From contig NC_077245.1 in assembly GCF_947179165.1 (NCBI RefSeq), positions 37,317,286-37,381,285 on the forward strand: DNA of 64,000 nt. The letters are read 5' to 3'. The stretch comes from Solanum dulcamara (Eukaryota > Streptophyta > Magnoliopsida > Solanales > Solanaceae). Below the pieces are notes generated by a model. It saw only the letters and a list, made by a program, of their open reading frames with translations, had not been told where the DNA came from and did not search any database. Both the position numbers and the translations under genes were made by a program. Shown in pieces: positions 24,461-35,539 of this stretch (positions are counted from its first letter, which is position 1; each line of letters starts with the position of its first letter).

Positions 24461-27400
24461 CAATATATCAAATGATAAGTAATGCACCTTCTTGTTTAAG
24501 ATTAATTGTCATCCATATATTATACATACTTGGTCAGAGATCTCATGTGGCATACATATGTATGAGTATATGACTGAAATTTATTTCCTTTTATTAATTG
24601 TAATTCATAAATCTGTAATTAGGGAAGTTTCAACGTCTGAAGCATTAGGGAAATTATATACAGAAGGCCAAATACATAGACAAACTCTGTAATTTGCCCA
24701 CCTTTTTTTATTTTAGCACCCCATGGATCCCAACCTTTTATTCCATTTGAGTCCTTCCATTTTGTATGTGTCATTTAAACACAATATTAATCTTTATGCT
24801 TCCATTGTTTTATTTATACTATTCAACTACAGTTTTGCACTTTATCTCCTCTCTCGTCCATTGCTCCCCTTTCTCATCCCCTCCCTCTCTATCTCTCGCC
24901 TGATATGAAATGGGTATATTATTGATACAAATTTGGGTATATTACTGATACAAATGGGGTATATTACTGATAAAAATTAGGCAAGAGATGGTGGATACCT
25001 CTCTTCTTTCTTTTCTTCTCTTCGATTCATACTCGAACTCTCAATATGTCTGACAAAGGATAGATAAAATAGTGTATCAATCGTATTTTGAAAGAGTATA
25101 TAACACATGATATAAATGTATACTCTTGAAAAGAAATTATATTCGTTGATATTAGTGGTGACAAAATCAAACTCAATCCGCTCAATCAATTCTAGTTGGC
25201 CCGCCCATTTATTAGCTCATCCCTTTTCAGCCTAATTCATTTTCGCTTATTGAAAATTGGGTTGATATGTAGCCCAGATTGACTCATAAGAAATCTTATC
25301 AAAATATTTTTATTTTTTTATATATGATATATTATATATAGCCAAAATAAGAGAGAGAAAAAATTATTTTATTAGGTAATAAATATTTATAAAAGAACAA
25401 ATGAAGCAATTAAAACTTAGTAAAAGTTGGACAGATTGAGTTATGATCAATATTTTAGCCCATTATAACCCAACTTATTTCAGCCTAAGTAGCTTTTAGG
25501 CGGGTCAATGTTGAAGATAAGAGAAGCTGAAGATATATATGGAATATGTTATATAACCTGGTCCAATCAACATACAACTGGAGTTCGAGTCACACTAGAA
25601 CTAGACTCCTATATCGACTAGGCTACTACTTCTTGTACTAGATGAAGTCGATTAGGATTATATTATTTATAATTTATTGTATTATCATAGTAGTAATAGT
25701 TATTGTAGTAGGACTCTAATTATACCTAGTTTAGGACTCTACAATTCACTCCTATATAATGAGCATGTACTCTATAAATTTAATTATCAATACAACCTTG
25801 ATTTCTCTCATTCTTTTGTTGAGAATTCTACGTGGTATTAGAGCATTAATGCTCTTTCGCTATCTCCGAGTATTGATTAAAACAAAAAGGAACCACACGT
25901 TCAAACTCCAATGACCACCTCCACCAACACTCTGTCCATCTCTTCACTTCACCGCCTCATTGCCTTTTGCTCCATTAAACTTAAATCAACAAACTATCTC
26001 ATACGGATGATGCAGTTGATTCAAGTGATGAGACTAACCTGTTTCATTACAGAGAATGAACCAACTAAAAGTAGTTGTTTTACCGGAAAATCTGTTGAGA
26101 AAGTTGTGTCTTGGAAGGAGAAAGATGTGTTGTTAAGGGGTAGGATCTCAGTCACCTTGACAGAAGGAAGAATGTACCTGATTGTGGGATGCTCAACTGC
26201 CAAGGAGATGTGGAAATTCTTGAAAGAAATTTATCTTCAAGCAACAAGAAATAAAAAGTTTCAGTTCAAACACCACCATCGAAGTGTTAGGTTAGGAACC
26301 AACAAGATTGATGAATATATTAAGAAATTCAAAGGCATATGTGATGGCCTTGCAGCCATATACAAACCATTGGATGAAGATAGCAAAGTAATCAATTTTG
26401 GTAGAGTTTTGGTCTCAAATACAAGACCTTTATGACTGTCATGCTGGTAAGATATCATATCCTAGTCTTAATCAATTTGTTAATACTCTCACGGGTTTTG
26501 ATATAAGGAAAGAAGAAGAAAAGGTGTCACAACAGAATCCAAACATGGCATTCTCATCCCAAAGAGGTAGGGGAAGAAGAAACAACAATTTAACTCTGAA
26601 GGAAGAGATAATAGCACAAAGAAGAAACTACTAGAAAACTAGAGAGAAGCAAATTCAATGGCATTATTGAATGCCTCTGAAGATTATCTTCCTCAACAGG
26701 AAAAACTGCCACAAACGTATTACACGGGTGAAGGCAATAATAGTTGATATACAACTTCTAGAGTGAACGCTAAATTGGGTTGGTATGTGCTTGCACAAGA
26801 TCAACAACAACTAGGCTGCTATTCATATTGAAGCATTGATAAAATAGGTCTTTGTTGGTTTTTTTGGTCCAAGGATCAACTACGCAGCTCCTCATACTGA
26901 ATCATTGACAAAATAAGTCTTTGTTGGGTTTCAAGGCAAGCTAGGAGTAATCGTTCTTCCACTCTCTAGATTGAGGGGAAGTGTTGAAGATAAGGGAGGC
27001 TGAAGAAATATATAGAACATGAAGCTAAAGATATATATGGAACATATTATACAACCTAGTCCAATCAACGTACGACTGGAGTTCGAGTCACACTAGGACT
27101 AGACTCCTATATCGACTAGGCTACTATTTCTTGTACTAGCTGAAGTCGATTAGGATTAGATTATTTATAATTTGTGGCATTATCATAGTAGTAACGATTA
27201 TTGTAGTAGAACTCTAATTATAGCTAGTTTAGGACTATACAATTATTCACTCATATATAAGCAACATGTACTCTATAGTTTTAATTATCAATATAACATT
27301 GATTTCTCTCATTCTTTTGTTGAGAATTCTACAGTCAATAACCCGTCCATTTATTAACTCAACTCAATTTGACCCATCCAAATTCAGCTCAACCCTCTCA

Positions 27401-30400
27401 TTTTACACCTCTAGTTGATACGCTTCATATGTACAAAGTAAATAACAAGGAACGTATATACACTTGATACAATTGTATTTATTTATACAACTTGATACAA
27501 TTGTATTTTATTGATAAAACTTGATACAATTATATTCATCGATACAAATCAATTTTATCTATTGTATATGTTGATACATCCTCTTTTCTCTCTCTCCCGA
27601 ATCTCTCTTTTCTCCTCCCTCTCCCAATCTTACTTGCATCTCTCCTCCTTCTAAAAATATAGTTATGAATCATAAAAAGCAAACTATAATTTAGAAATCT
27701 CTAATTAAGTTCAAACTACAGTCATGTTTGATATATGTGCACAGTGTTAAGGCAACTATAGAACGATACAAGAAGGCAACAGCAGAAACCTCTAGTGCGT
27801 ACACTACTCAAGAGCTCAATGCACAGGTACTTAATAATTATAAACAAACATGTCATAATTAATTAACACTATGCTTTTTATTTAATTCCAATAATCAAAA
27901 AGATTAAGATCAAACATATATATAGAAGTCGATCAACCATACAAGTTGTCGACTAACCCAATGGTTTTTGTATAATTTCCTTTTTGTTTTCCGTTTAATT
28001 TGTTTACAGTTTTACCAACAAGAATCAAAGAAGCTGCGGCAACAGATACAAATGATGCAGAACACAAATAGGTGATTTTATAACTATTTAATTTCTATGA
28101 CTTCCAATATTATATTTCATCACAACAAGAAAATAAATACTAAGTATATATACTGTTAAAAAGGTTGCTAATAATTTGAATGTAACAAGTACAGGCATTT
28201 GGTGGGTGAAGGGTTGAGCTCCTTGAATGTGAGGGAGCTGAAGCAGTTGGAGAACAGACTTGAACGAGGCATTACAAGAATTAGGTCCAAAAAGGTATAA
28301 TATTGATATCATATTTTGATCTGTATGTCTAATTCTTTTTCTTTTATTATTATATATCATATTTTCATTATATGATCAGCATCAAACTAATTAAGTTATT
28401 TGTTTGTGTTGGCATGCAGCATGAAGCAATACTAGCTGAGACTGAGAATTTGCAGAAGAGGGTACACTATTTTCTACTGGACTCTGATTATAGAGAAGAG
28501 GGTTTAATTTCTTTAAATTTCTACTCATTTGAATTCTTTAACTTGATATAGGAAATTCAACTGGAACAAGAAAATGCATTCCTTAGATCAAAGGTATTAT
28601 ATTTATATCCATCACTTAAAGTTGTTTTTTTCTTTGTCTAAACCAGTGTTTTAAAAGGTGTAGCGTGAGAAAGGGTGTTTTACTTAGGACTGAGTGAGGC
28701 GTAAGTCTTGAGGTATGGAGCGTAAGCTCCATATTTTAATTTATGATATATTAAAATAATATAATAAAATAAAATTATAAAAATACATTAATAATTTAAA
28801 ATAATTAAACATGATTAAGGAAACTTATAAAAAATAAAATTTCCTACATGATTTTACAACTATAAAATGTAACTAATGATATAAAAATTATTATGAGACG
28901 TAAATCAATTCTAATATCTTAACTTTTAAATAATAAAAGAATCATTATTTTTAAAAATATATTACTACCATACTATGCAATTTACCTCCATAAAAGAAAA
29001 TAATAAAAAAAAACATCACTCTATCATAAATAAAAATAAAATTACTTTCAAATAGAGAAATAATAAAATATGATAATTTTGAGACATATGACAGAAACAT
29101 GAAGACCAATGATAAGTAAATATATAAAATTTTGGCTATGCATATTTTTAAAAGAAAATGTTAAGTAATAATCAACCTCACGGTGTTATCAAATAGTACA
29201 TATGTGATACTTGTTATTTGAGCTATTCTCAATCTTCTTATTTCTATAGATGAAAAAATTATTAAGTATCATTTATTTATTAAAGAATTATGGGGGTCAA
29301 CAATATTAACAAAAGAATTTAACAAATAATTTGTGTAATATCTATTATTAGGTAAGCCCCAAGTGTTGAACCTTAAGCATGTTTAGAACAATCAATCGTG
29401 CGCGTAGAATGTAAATTTCACAAAACTAAGCCACACTCATAAGTCTAGGAGTGTTGTTTTGCCAGAACCCCGTCTTGGGGTGAGCCTCGAGGCGAGTGTC
29501 AACACTACATTATAAAACATTGGTTTAAACATACTCAAACATATATCGTACACATATTATTTTATTAGCCATCCATTTCAAAGTTTTCATGTTCAAATCT
29601 TTTCATTATTAGAACTATAAAAATTCAATGAACTATTATTTTATTTCCTAGTTTAATAGTGTTGTTGTGACTTATTTAGCATTAGATCCCCGTCTTTCGA
29701 GTTTCAATTTAAGGTATTAACGATCCAACTAAAAATTGTGAAATTTTATTAGATTTTTCATTTTCACATGTTTGCCAAAATCAGGGGTCAATTGAACTAT
29801 TGATCAGTTCTTCCTAATAAAAATTTACTACTTCTAGTATCTAGATTTAAAGCTGTGCGGACTCTTCATTATTGCTACCGCACTCGTATGGACACAACAT
29901 GAGTGCCGGGATTCGTAGTGTGTTATTTAGCCTTTCACACTTGGAATGAAAATTAAAATGCAAATCCTTCTTCCAGATTTGAAGTACTGTGTTAAAATAT
30001 TCCATGACAATCACAAATTAAATAAGAAAGGAGATAAAGTTTAGACTGGTTAACAGTTTATCCTAGAACATTTATTCTACCCAATCATATGTTTTTTTTT
30101 TATGTTGTTGAAATTTATTTTTAGTTACGGCAGTAGTTATTAGCATAATAAATTGGTCAGACTTAAACAGAAATTAAATGGCTTTCTTTCCCTAACCTTC
30201 ACGAGTTCATGACTCACGATAATTAATGTTATCATTGATTACTCTGCCTGGAACAATTGTTAATTGAATGTTGTATAGTCTTTTCGTAAGAACTTTTTAT
30301 ATAATGTTGTATAGGAGAGTATAACAAGATATGAGTCTATACTCTCGGATTGATGTACAATTCTTGAGTTTTGGGATCAAAGTCAAGTCAGATTTGGTAC

Positions 30401-30594
30401 TTTTTCAGATAGCAGAAAATGAGAGGCTGCAGGAACTAAGCATGATGCCATCTGGTGAGCAAGGTGGACAAGAGTATAATGCATTTCAACAATATTTAGC
30501 AAGAAATATGCTCCAACTCAACATGATGGAAACTGCAGTACCATCTTATGATCCCTTGTCTCCTGACAAAAAGTCTCATCTCCAACTTCACTGA
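22113..30594 (+). CDS. AGL11-like: MADS-box transcription factor, AGAMOUS subfamily, D-class (STK/AGL11-like)
   Basis: Coding exons: 22113-22294, 27745-27826, 28010-28071, 28195-28294, 28420-28461, 28552-28593 and 30409-30594. All introns are GT-AG and phases join cleanly to 231 aa. The MADS domain (1-60, [20 protein letters not shown]...) binds CArG boxes; residues about 90-170 form the keratin-like K domain for dimer and tetramer assembly; the C-terminus carries AG-type motifs ([15 protein letters not shown]) and ends [14 protein letters not shown]. Exon sizes 182/82/62/100/42/42 match the AG subfamily. There is no N-terminal extension before MGRGK, and [25 protein letters not shown] fits SEEDSTICK/AGL11 relatives, which specify ovule identity and seed-coat development. 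Asn50 in [11 protein letters not shown] is unusual for the group. A C-class member is less likely. Intron 1 (5.4 kb) and intron 6 (1.8 kb) carry transposons, yet the frame is intact. Confidence 0.93.
22593..22602. promoter_or_regulatory. Consensus CArG box in MADS gene intron 1
   Basis: CCTAAATAGG fits CC(A/T)6GG exactly, about 300 bp into intron 1. AG-subfamily first introns are known to hold regulatory sites bound by MADS proteins, so autoregulation is plausible. One match in AT-rich DNA can also arise by chance. Confidence 0.45.
22971..23813. mobile_element. Candidate MITE with GGCATCTCCAA-type ends
   Basis: The left end reads GGCATCTCCAACCC after TTA, and the right end reads ATTGGAGATGGTC shortly before another TTA, so the termini are imperfect inverted repeats. 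The interior is very AT-rich and non-coding. A TTA duplication would suit the PIF/Harbinger (Tourist) group. The right boundary is uncertain by several bases. Confidence 0.5.
24392..24459. repeat. (TA)n microsatellite, about 34 units
   Basis: Uninterrupted TA dinucleotides in intron 1 of the MADS gene. Reading frames across it on both strands only reflect the repeat. Confidence 0.97.
24911..24982. repeat. Three-copy tandem repeat, about 23 bp unit
   Basis: The unit GGGTATATTACTGATACAAA occurs three times in succession with small changes. It lies in intron 1 of the MADS gene, left of the hAT-type element. Confidence 0.8.
25911..26634 (+). pseudogene. Copia gag fragment, frameshifted
   Basis: Starts [12 protein letters not shown]. 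The region with [36 protein letters not shown] and, in another frame, [19 protein letters not shown] follows the pattern of copia gag proteins of the UBN2/Retrotran_gag_2 group (known family features). A frame change near 26400 separates the two parts and a stop follows at 26632. No CCHC knuckle, protease, integrase or RT is visible before the 3' LTR. Confidence 0.7.
26820..26935. repeat. Direct duplication before the copia 3' LTR
   Basis: Two neighbouring copies of a unit of about 60 bp share TTCATATTGAAGCATTGA / CTCATACTGAATCATTGA followed by CAAAATA(G/A)GTCTTTGTTGG. It is non-coding. Confidence 0.6.
27421..27580. repeat. Degenerate GATACAATTGTATTT-type tandem repeat
   Basis: Several near-copies of CTTGATACAATTGTATT occur in succession just right of the hAT-type MITE, still in MADS intron 1. 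GATACA words also occur left of the MITE at 24920-24975, so the MITE may have entered an older repeat tract. Confidence 0.65.
28644..29522. mobile_element. hAT-type non-autonomous element in MADS intron 6
   Basis: Left end CAGTGTTTTAAAAGG and right end TATAAAACATTG form imperfect inverted repeats. The flanking 8-mers GTCTAAAC (28636-28643) and GTTTAAAC (29523-29530) agree at 7 of 8 positions, as in a hAT target-site duplication. The 879-bp body is AT-rich with GAGGCG-type subterminal words (about 28690 and 29490) and no transposase frame. Confidence 0.82.
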
Positions 30595-31730
30595 AACCTT
30601 CCTAGTATGTCTTCCTATCAAACACACAATCACATCTTTATTCGATACATAAACACCTCTCACTATAATCATTCATGCAGGTAAAATCCATCTCTGCTAT
30701 GGAGGAAGGAATGTGCTCTGCTCTTTTGGAACATATAAATAATCTCTCTGCTTTTGCTTTACCACCTTATTTTGATGTTTTTGAATTGTTTGCTACTCCC
30801 TATTACTTATAAACTCTGGACGTATCAGCTTTCTTCCAATAGACTCGCCATCTTTTTATAAAATTTGGGGCTTACTTTTGCAGTCAGATGGAAATAGGGG
30901 TGCCAAATAAAACGGTTGAGTTGAATTTGGATTGGTTTAAAACGGATTACAACTCAACCCAGCCATATTTTTTTGCGGGTAAGAAACAGATTGGGTAATT
31001 AATGAGCGAATTGAATATGGATTGACCCATACCACTTAAAAAATGATTTTTACTAGTTTCAATTTAGTTTGCGTTACTTGTTGATCTCAAGGACTAGAAT
31101 TTTTGGTTCCTGACGCTGCCTGCTTTTATGCACTTCAAATCTTATTTGGCTCTTACCAGTACACACTTTTCAGTGTGAGAAATCACCTGTCACCGTAATT
31201 TCAAAGGCAACTCTAAATCATATCGAAAGCAAAAACATGTCCCGTAAACTAAAGTTTTAGGGCTTGATCAAAGATCTTGCAACTCCGCGACATAAAGTTG
31301 TAAATTCATGACCTTAAAGGATCCAACTCATCAAATTTGTTTACAATTTTAAGGAGGCTTTTGACCATTACTGTGAAACCAGACTTACAAAATAGCACAT
31401 AAATAAGGACATCTGTTTGGCATTAGAAGCCTCCTACAAAATCCTTTTCTTTTGGGAAAATAACACTAATTTATCATCCAGACACACCGAGTTCAGTTCA
31501 ACAGATATGCATGCAATAAGAGAAGGAACAAATACCTCTCGTAACCACCAAGTCAATCCGAACGAAAAAAAATGGAATAAAATAAAAGCCTATATCAAGA
31601 TGTTTTATCGAATATATTATCGACATATCACTATTCTCTTCTACACGATAGAAGAGGGTGCAAAAGAGTTGAAGCAAATAGTAAATTCACTTTAGTGGCA
31701 GATTCTTCCCAAAAGTATTACATATAACTG
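30595..31730. other. Convergent 3' regions of the MADS and AIG1-like genes
   Basis: No gene is supported here. The MADS 3' UTR follows the TGA; a possible untranslated intron could run from GTATGT at about 30605 to TTCATGCAG at about 30681. At 30896-31040 a sequence starting TAGGGGTGCCAAAT and rich in GGTTGAGTT/GGATTGACCC words resembles the hAT-type MITE of intron 1, but I cannot find its other end. The 92-aa frame at 31417-31695 has no recognisable domain. Confidence 0.5.
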
Positions 31731-34700
31731 TCACAGAATATTACACATGCCACGATCTGAACGACCTCGGAGCTCCTCAGTCTCCCTTTGAGCTCTCTCC
31801 AAATATTCTCTCAACTTGCGAATCTCGTCATCTGATTTCTTCTGTGCTTCTTTTGCACTTAGTTCCGCCTTCAACCTAGCTGCCTGCTCTTTGGCCAATT
31901 GCTCTTCAAGCCTATGGGTGGTTTCCTTCAGCTTTGACTCAACCTGTCAAAAAGATGTAACAATAGGTAAATAGAAAGCCCAAAGGCACTGTCTAGCTAT
32001 AACATCGCCAGACCTAATTCATAGACTACACCTTACTTTCCTGGCACCAGAATACTGCATAAAATTCAACAGAGGGGTCTTGGTATTTGATTTTTCAAAA
32101 AACACTTTACCATCATTATCATTCCATATCTATGTTTATTAGTATAAAATTGGAAAAGCTGTTTCTACATGTACATTATTTTTCCTGAAATTAAATTAAT
32201 TCATTTACGAAATTAAAATAAAATTTGCAATCTAACCCTTGTTGAGTGAAACAAGTTATCTACAGTGGGGGATAGTATATGATGTTCCAAATTAACATGC
32301 CAAGGGAAGTCCAGAAACATGAAATTTACCATGATTTCCAGAAAGCTAAGGAAGATCGGTCAATCTTGTTCTATGGCCCCTTTGGCCAAATCTAATATCT
32401 CACCATGATTTCCCAGCAGAAAAGCAGTACCAATCAAGAACTTCCTTGACGAAACTTAGTATAACTAAAGAATCTTATTATTCTTAACAAATTAGTGGAA
32501 GATAACAAATAGGTCATTCCCGGCATCAGCATTTGGCAATATGATATACAAAAGCAGATAAATGATTGATGAATTCATAACTAAAAGTAGCGAAAGAGTT
32601 CAATAAAGATCAAACATACCACTTCAGTTATTCGTTTCAGTTGCTCTTCATACGACTTTTGCATCTGTTCCTTCAACTCTAGTATCTCTTGCTTAGAATA
32701 TCCCACCAAGGAATTAACCTCGTTTGCCTGGTTATGAAGTTTGATAGCTCCTTTCTATAAATGAAAACATTACAATTAACAAGTAAGCCCAATTACTGGA
32801 TAACTACAGAAGACAATTAAATTGTTGAAAGTACATACCTTTAATTCCTTGAACAAGTCATCTGTATATGGTTTTCCACCATTATTCTCTACCACCACAT
32901 TTACCAGGAAAAGTAGTTGTTTCAATTGGTCGGCTTTTTTCAAAGGATCTTTAGTCTTGTTATCAAAAAGCACTTTCCTATTTCCGCACATCGTGAGGGT
33001 ATTCTAGATCATCAGAGAAAATACTTTAAGTTGAAAATATCTCATACTTGCACAAGTTTGAAGAGAGAAAACAATAACCTATAAAGCCAACTGAAGTTTG
33101 ATGATTGATTTTTAAGTATAAATCTTGCTCTATTAGTAGAAAATTCTTTTTCCTGATTTTTATTAAATACAAAAAGAAAATTTTGTGTCGATCTCAAAAT
33201 TTCAAGATCCATTGTATTTTTTCTCCCCATTTTCTTGTCCTTTCACTTCAACCCCTGCTTACAACATAAAACTGTTAACTTGTGCTGATTTTGCTAGATT
33301 TAAAACTATCTTCTTTAATTTCAAAACTTTGAAAAGAAAAAGAATAACCTGATGAAGGCAATCAAAGTACCTAGCTCTATTTGGTAGAACTTCTTTCCTC
33401 TCTCTTTTCCCTTTTGTTTTTCCTTTTTTCATTATGTCATAAATCTAGCGAGATGGATCTTAATCTTTATCCTTTTACCATACAACCCCAGTGAGCAATG
33501 TTACTATCAATTCTCACTTCTCCCCATCCCCACCCCCAAAGGAAAACACTTTTTAGCATTTTTTCCCTCACATGTACTAGATTAATCTCACAGGCTAATG
33601 TTTTTACGCATTATATGTGACTAGGTTTTGTAAGTTATTATCTAACAAGCCAAAGCACATTCTTCCCCACCAGAGTTTTATCTATCAAGGTGTAGAAATC
33701 TCCAAAAATTTTAAAGAAAAAAAAGAAAAAGATTAGACCTTTTAACAGATTTTCTAATTACAAATACATTAACAACTAAAATCACGTAGATTACAAGAAG
33801 TTAGGGTGCAATAGCCTGTTGGCCAAGCTTCTAAAATCAACTTGTTTTGAAAAGTGCTTTTCAAAAAGTACTCTTAGTAAGAAACAGATCATGTTTGGCC
33901 AATAAATTTAAAAGTATTTTAAGCAACAATTAGTCAAAAAGGCACTTTCCCAAAAAAGTACCTTTGGTGAGAAAAGGTTTGTGTTTGTCCAATAAACTTA
34001 AGTAGTTTTAAGCAACAATTGGTGTTTGACTAAGATTTTAAAAAGTGCTTTTAAGTGTATTTTTCTCAAAAATGATTTCGAAAAAAGTGTTTTTAGAAAA
34101 AGCTACATTTTTTAGCTTTTGAAAAACAGCTTCTCTTACTCCTTACAAACACTTTTTTTTCTCTCAAAAAGCTTGGTCAAATACCAAATTTTTTAAAATT
34201 AAGCACTGTTGGTCTCCCAAAAGCTTGGTCAAACAAGCTATAAGTATGAGATTATCTTTAAGCACATTATACCTTTAAAGGGTCGGGGCAGTCACGACCT
34301 AAGTAATCATCCAGGGTTTCATCATTGTCTTCAAGATCATCCCCACCAGTGAAAACCAAAATCATATAATCACTGATTTTGCTCCCAAAGAACTCCCTCA
34401 GACTCTGGACTGCTGCTTGTTCCTCTCTTGAAAAACGAGTTCGCACAGATAAAACTACAAGAACAGCATGAATACCATCCTTGGCCATATTGATGCATTT
34501 AACAATTTCGTTTCCGACAAATTCAGGTTCAGCAGAAAAATCAAACAATCCTGCAATTCTGATGAAGTCAGCTATTTTCAACTTTATGTAGTCAAAAAAA
34601 CAGAAAGATCCAATAAAGAGCAAATTCATGATTTTTACATATGGTGAAATTTTAGTGTTGAGGCAACATTGTTCCATATGTTAACACATTTTGCAACTTT

Positions 34701-35539
34701 GATGCAGCATGCTTTATCAGTTTCTTTAGTTAACTCAGGAACAATTAATAGTATATGAGGAATGAAGGAAAACACAGTAAAAGTGTCCTAGTAATTTATG
34801 AAGAACAATCCTATGAATTACTTTACATACTCTAACAAAACAAGATACTTTAACATCACCCTATCAATTAGTTTACATACTTCAACACCACCCTCCCCAA
34901 ATCCCACTTATGAGATTACACTGGGTATTTGTTGTATTTTGAAAGAACAAGATATATACTCACAGTTCCGAGATTACATAAAAGACAAATTTTAAATGCT
35001 TAGAAAGCTCTTTCACGTTGCCTTTGAATGTGTGCTACGAATTGTATTATCTTGTTTCAGAATTATAATTCTTAAGAACACGCTAAAGCATATCACCGAA
35101 TATAAAAAGTAATCTACATGTCAGTCAAACACAATACAATAGGTACATTTTGTAAATAAATCTGCATTAAAATCCACATAATTGAAGACAAAATAATTCT
35201 TCAAAAAATCACTTATAAGCATCAGACAGAGTAGTGTGTGACTTATTTAAATATTTATTTGACTAATATAGCTTACTGCAGTAAAGAAGGAAAAGAAAGT
35301 CCATGCATAATACCTGGCGTATCAATCACATCAAGCATTTGGTCATCTTCTAGTACAGTCCTCTGTAGTTCACAAGTACTTGTAACACCAGCCGAGCTAG
35401 ACATTGACTTGAATGCCTTTCTTCCAAGAATGCTATTCCCTGTGGCACTTTTACCATTACCTGTACGCCCAACCAGAACCAGTGTCCGAGCTCCATTTGT
35501 AGTGAATTCCCAATCATCACTTATCGCACTTCCACCCAT
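31731..35539 (-). CDS. AIG1/IAN (GIMAP-type) GTP-binding protein
   Basis: Coding exons on minus: 35539-35314, 34550-34273, 33003-32839, 32754-32620 and 31943-31731. All introns are GT-AG and phases agree, giving 338 aa, about the usual size of plant AIG1 proteins. The AIG1 GTPase domain carries G1 GRTGNGKS at residues 24-31, a switch Thr near 53, G3 DTPG at 73-76, the family box [21 protein letters not shown], the [10 protein letters not shown] segment and LFDNKT. The last two exons are rich in E, K, Q and R and predict a coiled coil. The protein ends RGMCNIL, a CaaX-like tail that could be prenylated. Relatives respond to pathogens and heat and act at endomembranes; that role is inferred from the family. 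No disabling mutation is seen. It converges on the MADS gene. Confidence 0.93.
33812..34240. mobile_element. MITE-like element in AIG1-like intron 2
   Basis: The left end TAGCCTGTTGGCCAAGCTT and right end AAGCTTGGTCAAACAAGCTA are imperfect inverted repeats. The body repeats AAAAGTGCTTTT and AAGCAACAATTGGTG-type words, partly in tandem (33890-34025). I could not resolve a target-site duplication, so superfamily is left open (hAT is plausible). Confidence 0.65.

Larger units (their letters stand above)
25509..27333 (+). mobile_element. Short Ty1/copia-type retrotransposon inside the MITE
   Basis: 5' LTR 25509-25832 and 3' LTR 26982-27333 both begin TGTTGAAGATAAG and end GAGAATTCTAC(A/G). The target-site duplication GTCAA is at 25504-25508 and 27334-27338. 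The primer site TGGTATTAGAGC (25833-25844) directly follows the 5' LTR and a purine tract (GAGGGGAAG, 26973-26981) precedes the 3' LTR. The internal region is only about 1.15 kb with a gag-like frame and no pol, so the element is non-autonomous. The 3' LTR is 28 bp longer, mainly from a local duplication near 27000-27045. It lies in sense with the MADS gene. Confidence 0.92.
25153..27413. mobile_element. hAT-type MITE, split by a copia insertion
   Basis: Left end TAGTGGTGACAAAAT and right end ATTTTACACCTCTA form imperfect inverted repeats. They are flanked by an 8-bp duplication, GTTGATAT at 25145-25152 and GTTGATAC at 27414-27421, matching at 7 of 8 positions. An 8-bp duplication and TA(G)GGGTG-type ends are hAT hallmarks. 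Leaving out the copia element and its duplicated 5 bp, the MITE is about 430 bp and non-coding. Confidence 0.85.

Noticed and set aside
24240..24573. Overlapping frames across the TA repeat on both strands
   Set aside because: They only translate the (TA)n microsatellite.
31417..31695. 92-aa plus-strand frame between the two host genes
   Set aside because: No domain, and it lies in the convergent 3' region; likely chance.
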